NCBI GenBank assembly: GCA_002432865.1
Contig: DJGX01000047.1
Location: 1 to 27,098, forward strand
Origin: Cloacimonetes bacterium UBA5835
GTDB taxonomy: Bacteria > Cloacimonadota > Cloacimonadia > Cloacimonadales > Cloacimonadaceae
Direction: 5' to 3'
DNA: 27,098 bases
The notes beneath the pieces were generated by a model. That model saw only the letters and a program-made list of their open reading frames with translations. It did not search any database and had not been told where the DNA came from. Made by a program: the position numbers and the translations under genes. The first letter of the stretch is position 1; every line of letters starts with the position of its first letter. This document shows, piece after piece, positions 8,109 to 15,526 of the stretch.

Positions 8109-9350
8109 TTATTTAACTACTGCTAGTTTATTGCTTGCCAAAGGTTTTCCGGCTTTGTCCTGTAAAACCAATAGATAAATCCCCGCTGCCACTTTTGTGG
8201 AATTAAGATTATGTAAATCCCAGTTTATCGTGCTCTCTTTTGTAACTCCCGATATTTCTATACTTCTCACCAATTGACCTTTCAGGTTGTAAATATTCAG
8301 TTCGGCAGGTTCAGGGCTATTTTTATAAATGGCAATATTAGCATAAGCCGTTGCTGGATTAGGATAAGCAGATATTTTTGCTATGGGTATTGGCGGAATT
8401 ACGGGATCTTCTATTCCTACCAGAAAATCAGTTAAATAGAAGCACCCATCGGAATTTAACACATAAAAGGAAGGGGTATTGATATAGGGAAAAATATCCA
8501 TCTGTTTAACTGGTTTATTGAGAGAAGGATGATTAAAGTGAGATACGGTTCCATTGGGGTGGAACATTCCCACACAGGAACTATCCTCATAACATTCTCT
8601 CCAGCCAAGGGTTACATTGTTATTGAAAACAGGCCCTATGCAAACAAGACCGGAAGTATAAAGAATATTTACCCAGTTTGCGCCAAAATCATTGGAACGC
8701 CAAAGTCCATCCGAATCACTTGTTACATCCATAATAGCATACAAAATGCCATTGTCGTCAAACCTGAAACTATGCAGATTGCTAATTGATGATTGATGCC
8801 AGTTAAGTCCATTATCATTAGTATAGTAAACTATTTGGCCATTATTCGTTATAATATTGTTACCATACCAGGCAAGGGAACTACACTCATTTAAACCGAG
8901 AGAATTAATCCGTGACCAGTTATGTCCATTCGTTGAACGATACAAACCATCACGCTCGCCCACATAATACAATTGACTATTGGGATTATACTTTACGAAA
9001 TTAGGAAGTAGAAACCAATCATTCAATTGCCAGGTATGCGTGTGTATATCAAAGTTATAAATTCCATCACTGTATGTCATTGCCCCCATAGCAACCAGCA
9101 TTGTGTCTGCATTCAGCATACAAGTACTTCTAACAGGTAAACCATTAACATAATAGGAATAGCTATTCCATTCACCATTTTCCCAAAGACAAAGTTTGTC
9201 TTGATCATCTATCCTAATTCCAAAACTGGCGGGCTCCTGGTCTAAATTGGCACAATTAAAGTCATCTGCCTCAGGACCAAATACATCAACCTGGAAAGCA
9301 GAACATATAACCGCCCAACTAAATAGCATAAGAATAAAAATCTTCCTCAT
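8109..9350 (-). CDS. Secreted Asp-box (BNR-like) protein with Por/FlgD-type C-terminal sorting domain
   Basis: The 413-residue protein has a signal peptide (1-19, ending VICSAF). It contains at least three Asp-box motifs, STNGHNWS (139-146), TNDNGLNW (177-184) and SNDFGANW (219-226), which form beta-propeller blades in sialidase-like and photosystem-assembly folds. The last 90 residues match the type IX secretion tail or FlgD-like Ig fold: SAYPNPA, then LNIYNLKGQLV, AGIYLL and a final LAVVK. It is probably exported and kept at the cell surface. No catalytic residues are evident, so binding or structure is as likely as enzyme activity. GGAGGA lies five bases before the ATG. It appears to be transcribed alone. 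Confidence 0.8.
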   Translation of the reverse strand: MRKIFILMLFSWAVICSAFQVDVFGPEADDFNCANLDQEPASFGIRIDDQDKLCLWENGEWNSYSYYVNGLPVRSTCMLNADTMLVAMGAMTYSDGIYNFDIHTHTWQLNDWFLLPNFVKYNPNSQLYYVGERDGLYRSTNGHNWSRINSLGLNECSSLAWYGNNIITNNGQIVYYTNDNGLNWHQSSISNLHSFRFDDNGILYAIMDVTSDSDGLWRSNDFGANWVNILYTSGLVCIGPVFNNNVTLGWRECYEDSSCVGMFHPNGTVSHFNHPSLNKPVKQMDIFPYINTPSFYVLNSDGCFYLTDFLVGIEDPVIPPIPIAKISAYPNPATAYANIAIYKNSPEPAELNIYNLKGQLVRSIEISGVTKESTINWDLHNLNSTKVAAGIYLLVLQDKAGKPLASNKLAVVK

Positions 9351-9452
9351 ATCTTCCTCCTCTTCCAGAAAAATGAGTTCAGAATATCAATTCTATATAT
9401 AATGTAAATGAAAAGAAAGAAAAAGCAAATTAACCACTTGCACAAGATTAAT

Positions 9453-11246
9453 TTACTTTTGTGGTGATATCGGGCCTCCAGTAATCACAGAAATGCTGGT
9501 GAACAATGTACCCAATTGACTAGGAGATAGATTTTGCAAGTACTCTAAATTGAGAAATGATTTTGCACCGGGCATAATTTCCTTTACAATGGATTTTTGG
9601 CTCTGCTCCAAAATCCAATTTATTATATAATCCTGTTCAGCAAAACTTTGCTGATGATTGATTGCTTCTTTATGGCTTCTATATTTTAAGCGAATTTTAC
9701 GAGTTTGGTTAACCAATATGCGGTAAAAAATATTTCGCATTTTGGCAGGAGACCATTGATAACGCGCATATCTTAATTTTGCCAGGGAAGGCGATAATGC
9801 GTATAGAAAATTGTAATATAGCACATTATCTTTCTTCTGCTCCATTGGTATCTGCATTGCTAATTGGTAAAACCTAAAATCGAAAAAAGGTGTTTCTGAA
9901 CGGAAGAAATAACGATTACGATCTTCACCTTCAAAAGCCCAACGAGCAGAACGCTCCGCTAAAATGGCAGAAGCATATTTATAGTTATAATTTCCTGTCG
10001 GATAAGTAGATAGATGGTTCAAAAGATATTCATCCATCTCTTTCTCCGGAATACCAAAAATTGCTGCTGAATCTTTAGTAGGGATGATGGCATTCTGACT
10101 ATACCAATAATTCAGCCACTGTTTTTCATCGGCTAACTCTTTATCAGGTAAAAGATAACGCATAACTTTGTCGCCACCGTCTCCAGTTAAAAACAAAGCA
10201 GATTGAGGATATTGAGCCAAAATCTTCTCCAAATATTGCAGAAACATAGCTACTGGAAGATAGTTCAAACCTGCCTTTAAATAAAACAACTTTTCATAAT
10301 GCTCCGGTTCACAAAGAGAAAGCTGTATAACATTATGAGATTTATGGTATAACTCGGCTATCTGAGAAGCAATAAAAACATCATCTTTTACCTCTTTCTG
10401 AAAATCCAGAAAAGATATGGGGACAAAATCTATACTTTTTTGTTGAAGAGCTCCAGCCACACAACGCGAATCCATCCCTCCGCTTAAAGACAAAAGTTTG
10501 GGAAGTTTTGTCCGATACGAAACACATACATCCATAAATGTTTCTACAAGTTCATTTAGCCATTTTTTTTCTGCTCTACCGGCAAGGGGCTCAACAAATC
10601 TCATATTTGGTTGGGAAATCATTTGTAAATCGTCAGTTAACCAATCATAAATGGCAAAAGTTCCACTTGCCAGAGTATCTATTTCCTGATAAAAGGTTCC
10701 GCGTCCGGGAATATAGGCATTTGAAAGATATAAAGCCATAAATAAAGGATTTAAGGTTAACTGATCGCTGATTGCTTTTACCCAGGAAATATCCCTGCCC
10801 AAAATAAAACAATCCTTTTGTTGGGTATAATAAATGGGAAGACGCGCCAAAGCATCATTGGCAAAGATTATTTTATGCAAATCTGGATTCACGGCAAGCA
10901 AAAAGAAACTTTCGTAAGTATTGTGGAGAAGCATATTCCAGCTCTTTCTTAGATTTGCTAAAGATATAGAATTATTTTCTACCTGCTCTAAAATATCGGT
11001 AACAGTTTGCGTTATAAGAATATTGTCCTGTAGTTCGTGAAATATTTGCCAGCCCTTATAACTCTCTGTATAAACCTGATAGCCCTGATGCTGAGAAAAA
11101 GTTAACAACACTTCACTACAAGGCATAAAATTCGCTAATTGCAAATGAGGAAAAGTAGCTCCAAACCTTTGCAGATGGAGATCTATAGTATTTCGGTTCT
11201 GTGGAGTAATCCCCTTGGCATTAATCAGGCAATTTATTCCTGGCAT
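9453..11246 (-). CDS. Asparagine-synthetase-like protein lacking the glutaminase cysteine
   Basis: The C-terminal half is an ATP-pyrophosphatase amide-synthase domain with the PP-loop SGGMDS (255-260) and TGDGGDK (354-360), which activate a carboxylate as the adenylate. The N-terminal half still looks like the class II glutamine amidotransferase fold (NDALARLPIYY at 130-140, then GTFYQEI and LASGTFAIYD). However, residue 2 is Pro (MPGIN) in place of the nucleophilic Cys of MCGI, so it should not hydrolyse glutamine. Similar changes occur in beta-lactam synthetase and lasso-peptide cyclases, as well as in uncharacterised relatives. Length (597) is normal for the family. AAGGAGA lies five bases before the ATG. 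Its substrate is unknown; free ammonia or an internal amine could be the nucleophile. Confidence 0.8.
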   Translation of the reverse strand: MPGINCLINAKGITPQNRNTIDLHLQRFGATFPHLQLANFMPCSEVLLTFSQHQGYQVYTESYKGWQIFHELQDNILITQTVTDILEQVENNSISLANLRKSWNMLLHNTYESFFLLAVNPDLHKIIFANDALARLPIYYTQQKDCFILGRDISWVKAISDQLTLNPLFMALYLSNAYIPGRGTFYQEIDTLASGTFAIYDWLTDDLQMISQPNMRFVEPLAGRAEKKWLNELVETFMDVCVSYRTKLPKLLSLSGGMDSRCVAGALQQKSIDFVPISFLDFQKEVKDDVFIASQIAELYHKSHNVIQLSLCEPEHYEKLFYLKAGLNYLPVAMFLQYLEKILAQYPQSALFLTGDGGDKVMRYLLPDKELADEKQWLNYWYSQNAIIPTKDSAAIFGIPEKEMDEYLLNHLSTYPTGNYNYKYASAILAERSARWAFEGEDRNRYFFRSETPFFDFRFYQLAMQIPMEQKKDNVLYYNFLYALSPSLAKLRYARYQWSPAKMRNIFYRILVNQTRKIRLKYRSHKEAINHQQSFAEQDYIINWILEQSQKSIVKEIMPGAKSFLNLEYLQNLSPSQLGTLFTSISVITGGPISPQK

Positions 11247-11430
11247 TGGTTCTCCTTAATTTCCAGAAGATTCAACTTTGGTTTTATCCGTTTTAAAAAA
11301 CGATTCGGAATCCAATTGGGATAATGCTGTTGAAATCAATATCTACTCGAATATCTTAAGATAGAGAGAGGAAATCCCTTAAGCGATTATTTTAACAAAG
11401 GAACAGGGAGATTCATTCTCTCTGTGATAC

Positions 11431-12231
11431 TTATAAATATTCGCTTTCCGCTATTTTTCTTGCTTCCTCTCTGGCAGCAGAGGCAAAATTATGATCCTGT
11501 GAGGCAAAAATGATTCCCCGCGAGCTATTAACTAAGATATTAGGTGTTGCTTCACTATATATTGCCTGCTGTAAAACAGTTTTTAGGTCTCCCCCTTGAG
11601 CTCCAATTCCAGGAATAAGTAATATCCGATCCTGTAATAAATTACGCATCTTTTTCAAGTCTGCACTTTGCGTTGCTCCCACCACAGCTCCAAAATTTTC
11701 TTTGGGATAATTTTGCAGCCAGTTAGCTATTTTTTCTGCCATACCATCTATCAAAAAATCGGATGCTCCCGGATTGGAAGTTAAGCATAAAACAAAGGCA
11801 AAACCGTTCTTCTCTAAAACTGGTTGTATTACATCTTTTCCCATAAGTGGATTAAGAGTTATAGCATCAACTTCGAGGTCCTTAAAAAATGCCGTTAGAT
11901 AGGCATTCATTGTGTTGCCAATATCACCAACTTTTACATCCAATATAACTGGAATATTATCCGGAATAAAATCTACTGTTTTGTATAAAGCATCCAAACC
12001 GCGTAATCCGTCTGCCAGATAGAAAGCTAAATTGGGTTTATAAGCACAAGCATAATCCAAAGTGGCTTCAATTATGGCTTTATTGAATTCCCAAATTGGG
12101 TTTTGGGCATTTTTCAGCAATTTAGGAAGCTGGTTAAAATCGGAATCCAGGCCTACACAGAGAACCGATTTTGTATTATTATAGCGTTCCTGATATTTAT
12201 ACCAAAACGATTTGGACACTATCTTCCCCAT
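11431..12231 (-). CDS. pyrF: Orotidine 5'-phosphate decarboxylase
   Basis: This enzyme converts orotidine monophosphate to UMP, the last step of de novo pyrimidine synthesis. The N-terminal LCVGLDSD, the catalytic D98-x-K100-x-x-D103 set in LDVKVGDIGNT, and the phosphate-binding PGIGAQGG near residue 210 fit the longer bacterial type (about 270 residues). The ATG overlaps the end of pyrR by 35 bases and lacks a clear ribosome site. A GTG at 12219, with GGGGAAG just before it, would give a 262-residue protein beginning at SKSFWYKYQ, which aligns better with the family; the start is therefore unsettled. It is last in a minus-strand group with pyrR, so UMP synthesis and PRPP sensing are probably co-expressed. 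Confidence 0.9.
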   Translation of the reverse strand: MGKIVSKSFWYKYQERYNNTKSVLCVGLDSDFNQLPKLLKNAQNPIWEFNKAIIEATLDYACAYKPNLAFYLADGLRGLDALYKTVDFIPDNIPVILDVKVGDIGNTMNAYLTAFFKDLEVDAITLNPLMGKDVIQPVLEKNGFAFVLCLTSNPGASDFLIDGMAEKIANWLQNYPKENFGAVVGATQSADLKKMRNLLQDRILLIPGIGAQGGDLKTVLQQAIYSEATPNILVNSSRGIIFASQDHNFASAAREEARKIAESEYL

Positions 12232-12733
12232 CGATTTCTTCTAAAGCTACTTTAATTATTTCTTCTTTGGAGGTAGGGACATTTTTACCTACATAATCCG
12301 CTTTAATAGGCAATTCGCGATGACCGCGATCAATTAATACAGCCAATTGAATTTGTTTCGGTCTGCCAAAATCCATCAAAGCATCAATGGCAGCTCGAAC
12401 AGTTCTTCCTGTATAAAGTACATCATCCACCAACACAATTATTGAATCCTCAATATCAAAATCGATGGCAGAACCTTTTATTATGGGTTGATGACTAATT
12501 GTTGAAAGATCATCACGGTAAAGAGTAATATCCAAAATACCAACCGGTATTTCCTGATTAGTAATAAGTTTTAAGTAACTGGAAAGTCTTTCAGCCAAAG
12601 GAACTCCTCTGGAACGAATACCCACCAAGCGAATTTTTTCCAGTCCGCGGTTCTGTTCAATAATTTCGTGAGCCATTCTTTGTAGGGAACGCTCCATTTG
12701 GTCTTTGTCCATTATTTGACTTTTTACTTGCAT
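12197..12733 (-). CDS. pyrR: PyrR: uracil phosphoribosyltransferase and pyrimidine-operon regulator
   Basis: PyrR binds UMP and, in Gram-positive bacteria, pyr mRNA, and it also makes UMP from uracil and PRPP. The PRPP-binding motif VLVDDVLYTGRT (100-111) is intact, and the start (QIMDKDQMERSL followed by AHEIIEQNRG) matches family members. Length (178) is normal. AGGAGG lies five bases before the ATG. The 3' end overlaps pyrF. No PyrR-type attenuator hairpin was recognised in the upstream sequence, which is instead taken up by the four-helix-bundle gene, so its regulatory role here is unclear. It may act only as an enzyme. Confidence 0.92.
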   Translation of the reverse strand: MQVKSQIMDKDQMERSLQRMAHEIIEQNRGLEKIRLVGIRSRGVPLAERLSSYLKLITNQEIPVGILDITLYRDDLSTISHQPIIKGSAIDFDIEDSIIVLVDDVLYTGRTVRAAIDALMDFGRPKQIQLAVLIDRGHRELPIKADYVGKNVPTSKEEIIKVALEEIDGEDSVQIVLV

Positions 12734-12745
12734 TTTACCTCCTAA

Positions 12746-13207
12746 CTACAAGTGTATGGGTGAAAGAGTGAAAGGGTGGAATCCAGGTTGGACATAGTAA
12801 AGGATGGGACAATTTTTAGCATAGGAGTTGAGGGTCTCATTTTTATCCATTGACCTAATTTTTTGGTTTAAAGAACGAACTAAACCAGATATTAAACTGC
12901 TTAAATGGGCTATCCTTTTACGATATTCATTAAATTCAGGTAAGTAGCCAAGCATAAAGGCAGCCTCCAGTTGAGTTTCAAATTCGGATAAGGAACCATT
13001 GGCTATATTTAAGAATCGGATAAAATCCATAGTGGACTTTCTGCCTGCTCCTTCAGATATGTTGGAAGCTATGGATAGGGCTGTTTTTCTAAGATGAGCA
13101 GCCAGTTCATATTGCTCAAACTGGGGAAATTCTTGTGTTCGCTTATGAATATCTACACAAAGTTGCATACTCACTTGCCAAACCTGCATATCTTTGTAAT
13201 TATACAT
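12746..13207 (-). CDS. Four-helix-bundle protein of the S23 / 23S rRNA intervening-sequence family
   Basis: Residues 1-120 match the S23 family: YKDMQVWQ at the start, then LRKTALSIASNISEGAGR (about 40-57), IRFLNIANGSLSEFETQ and AFMLGYLP. Proteins of this kind are encoded inside 23S rRNA intervening sequences or as free-standing genes; the function is not established. The usual length is about 115-125 residues. The extra tail here (ending HPFTLSPIHL) is read from purine-rich repeat DNA and is probably not part of the fold. The gene fills a segment between oadA and pyrR bounded by imperfect inverted repeats (12751-12773 and 13294-13316). It could be a small passenger element rather than a true operon member. 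Confidence 0.85.
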   Translation of the reverse strand: MYNYKDMQVWQVSMQLCVDIHKRTQEFPQFEQYELAAHLRKTALSIASNISEGAGRKSTMDFIRFLNIANGSLSEFETQLEAAFMLGYLPEFNEYRKRIAHLSSLISGLVRSLNQKIRSMDKNETLNSYAKNCPILYYVQPGFHPFTLSPIHL

Positions 13208-13316
13208 TTCATCTGCCTTTACCTATATTTGTTTTAAGAGGCATTTATCCCCTGTCAACATATAACAGGACTGCAACACAATTTATCCCTTTGTTTCACT
13301 TTCTCACCTTTCCACT
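12751..13316. mobile_element. Possible IVS-like insertion containing the S23 gene
   Basis: Bases 12751-12773 and the reverse complement of 13294-13316 agree at 18 of 23 positions (AGTG...GGTGA...AGTGAAA). The right end lies three bases inside the gap after the oadA stop, and the left end is 18 bases from the pyrR start. The repeats are purine-rich, so chance similarity is possible. Confidence 0.4.
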
Positions 13317-13318
13317 TT

Positions 13319-15304
13319 TTACTTCACAACAGCTAACACATCCCCTTTGGCAACATTCGCTCCTCCAGAAAATGGTGCATCAACCAGCACTCCATCAACC
13401 GGAGAGGGAATATTATTATACATTTTCATTGCTTCCAAAACTAAAACTGTTTCTCCCTGTTTAATGGGATCGCCAATCTTTTTTTCATAGCGCACAAACA
13501 TCCCTGGCATTGGTGAAGTTATTTTTGTGCCACCTTCTATAGATGTCACAGGAGCTGATTTAGGTTCCGGCGCAGGATTTGAAGCTCTTACTTGGGGAGC
13601 AGGATTATTAACTGGTTTAGCAACCGGGTCTGAATTATGAATTGCAGGACGCGAACTAATAATTTTAGGAGCTCCCCCCTTTTCAGATATTTCTACTAAG
13701 TAATAAGTATCATCCACATAAACATCAAATTGACGCAGATCTTGCGGTTTTTCTTTGGGTTCGGTTTTTTCTATCAGTTTTCCAGCTTTAGCTTTATTAA
13801 TCAATTCTTCTTCCTTTTTTATATCTTCCAGAGTTTTGGGTTTCATTTCTTCCGGCATTGGCTCCAAGCCATATTTTATTCGTAAAAATCTCTTGCCGGT
13901 GATATTATAGAGGGCAACAATCAGTTCATCGTCTATGTTCTTAGCCAAGCCTTCACATTCTTTATGAACTTTTTCCATTGCGGGGGGAATTACATCTCCC
14001 GGACGGCAAGTAATGGGAGTTTCACCTTTGGGATAACCTTTCAATGCTTTCTTTTGCACTTCCGGATTAATCGGCAAAGTAGTTTTTCCATATAAACCAT
14101 AGCAAAGGTCTTTCACTTGTTCCGTTATGCGTGCATATTCACCTTCATAAGTGTCAAACAGAGCATTGTTAACTGCCTGGATACCAACAATTTGGCTGGT
14201 GGGAGTAACTAAAGGAATCTGGCCTAGGTCTTTTCGCACTTTAGGAATTTCTTTAAACACATCTTCCAATTTATCTAAAGCATCCATTTCTCTTAGCTGA
14301 TTTACTAAATTGGAAAGCATTCCTCCCGGAGTTTGATGAATAATCACATCGGTATCGATAATAGAGAACTTGGTAGTATCTGCAAATTCCATATACTTGG
14401 GAATATCTTTCTCCATTTCTTTACCGATTTTGTTCAGCAACTTAATATCAAAACCGGTATCGCGATTCGTTCCCAAAAGGGTTATCACCAATGGCTCAAT
14501 GGCTGGATGCGAAGTTCGATAAGCATAGGGTCCTACACAAGTATCAATAATATCCACCCCTGCTTCAATTGCCTTTAGCAAAGCCAAATCTCCCATTCCG
14601 GATGTAAAGTGAGTATGCAAATGCACTGGAACTTTCACATTTTCTTTCAGTGCTTTTATAAGATCATAAGCATCGTAAGGTGCAACTATGCCAGCCATAT
14701 CTTTAATGCAAATTGTATCAGCACCCATTTCTTCTAGTTGCTTAGCTTTTTTAACATAATAATCTATGTTATAAATATCTCCGCCCATCCGCTGTTCGGT
14801 TAAGGAAAAGCAAATGGCGCCTTCAAAGAGCTTTTTATTCTTTTTAATAATTTTAACGGCTGTCTGGAAATTGCGAAAATCGTTTAAAGCATCAAACACC
14901 CGGAAAATATCTATGCCATTATCACAACTGCGCTGAACAAATGCTTCCACTACATCATCTGCATAATTTTGGTATCCAACCAGATTTTGACCTCTAAGCA
15001 ACATAGAAAAGGGAGTTTTGGTTATATGCTTTTTCAGAATCCTAATGCGATCCCAAGGATCTTCTCCCAAATAACGATGCATCGTATCAAAGGTTGCCCC
15101 ACCCCAGACTTCCATAGAGTAAAAACCAACCTGATCCATCAATTCTGCTACATTTAGCATATCTTCAGTTCTGCCCCGAGTAGCGAAAAGTGACTGATGT
15201 CCATCCCTGAAAGTTAAATCCTGAACTTTAACAGGATTTGCAGCTTTCGGGCGGTCTGGTTCATAATGCATAGTAGTTTTACTTACGCAACTATGTTTAT
15301 CCAT
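13319..15304 (-). CDS. oadA: Biotin-carrying carboxyltransferase: OadA / pyruvate carboxylase B / transcarboxylase 5S type
   Basis: The enzyme transfers carboxyl groups between biotin and pyruvate or oxaloacetate. The TIM-barrel domain shows LTFRDGHQSLFATRGR (30-45), GGATFD and IKDMAG (the lysine region carbamylated in relatives), and the metal-binding HLHTH. A linker rich in Pro, Ala and Lys (about 500-590) leads to a biotinyl domain with EAMKM, Lys627 being the expected biotin site. Length (661) is close to usual for OadA. AGGAG lies seven bases before the ATG. It follows a methylmalonyl-CoA carboxyltransferase gene and a 62-codon gene. With no sodium-pump beta subunit in view, a methylmalonyl-CoA:pyruvate transcarboxylase is more likely than a sodium-exporting decarboxylase, but this is inferred from the neighbours. 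Confidence 0.88.
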   Translation of the reverse strand: MDKHSCVSKTTMHYEPDRPKAANPVKVQDLTFRDGHQSLFATRGRTEDMLNVAELMDQVGFYSMEVWGGATFDTMHRYLGEDPWDRIRILKKHITKTPFSMLLRGQNLVGYQNYADDVVEAFVQRSCDNGIDIFRVFDALNDFRNFQTAVKIIKKNKKLFEGAICFSLTEQRMGGDIYNIDYYVKKAKQLEEMGADTICIKDMAGIVAPYDAYDLIKALKENVKVPVHLHTHFTSGMGDLALLKAIEAGVDIIDTCVGPYAYRTSHPAIEPLVITLLGTNRDTGFDIKLLNKIGKEMEKDIPKYMEFADTTKFSIIDTDVIIHQTPGGMLSNLVNQLREMDALDKLEDVFKEIPKVRKDLGQIPLVTPTSQIVGIQAVNNALFDTYEGEYARITEQVKDLCYGLYGKTTLPINPEVQKKALKGYPKGETPITCRPGDVIPPAMEKVHKECEGLAKNIDDELIVALYNITGKRFLRIKYGLEPMPEEMKPKTLEDIKKEEELINKAKAGKLIEKTEPKEKPQDLRQFDVYVDDTYYLVEISEKGGAPKIISSRPAIHNSDPVAKPVNNPAPQVRASNPAPEPKSAPVTSIEGGTKITSPMPGMFVRYEKKIGDPIKQGETVLVLEAMKMYNNIPSPVDGVLVDAPFSGGANVAKGDVLAVVK

Positions 15305-15316
15305 TTATATCTCCTT

Positions 15317-15505
15317 TTATCTGCTTCTTTTAATTACTCTTCGTTGAGTTAAATCACGGTATTGCATAGTTAACTGTCTGCCATAGGCAGTATAAGGCTG
15401 GCTGGGAATTCCCCTTACCGGTTCCTTGTATTGTTCATATGTCTCTTCACTTTGAAGAAGAGCTAAAACAGCTCCAATGGCAGCAATTTCTTTTTTATCT
15501 TTCAT
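15317..15505 (-). CDS. Small carboxylase/decarboxylase accessory subunit (62 residues), tentative
   Basis: This short gene sits 12 bases before oadA and 21 bases after the methylmalonyl-CoA carboxyltransferase gene, with AAGGAA upstream of its ATG. The product starts KKEIAAIGAVLALL, like the soluble C-terminal part of OadG/MmdD-type gamma or delta subunits and the epsilon subunits of acyl-CoA carboxylases. It ends in a basic tail (RRVIKRSR). There is no strong membrane helix, unlike true OadG. Its place between the two catalytic genes suggests it holds the complex together. Homology is tentative, but the gene position and ribosome site make it real. Confidence 0.7.
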   Translation of the reverse strand: MKDKKEIAAIGAVLALLQSEETYEQYKEPVRGIPSQPYTAYGRQLTMQYRDLTQRRVIKRSR

Positions 15506-15526
15506 AATCTTGTTTCCTTGTTTTGG

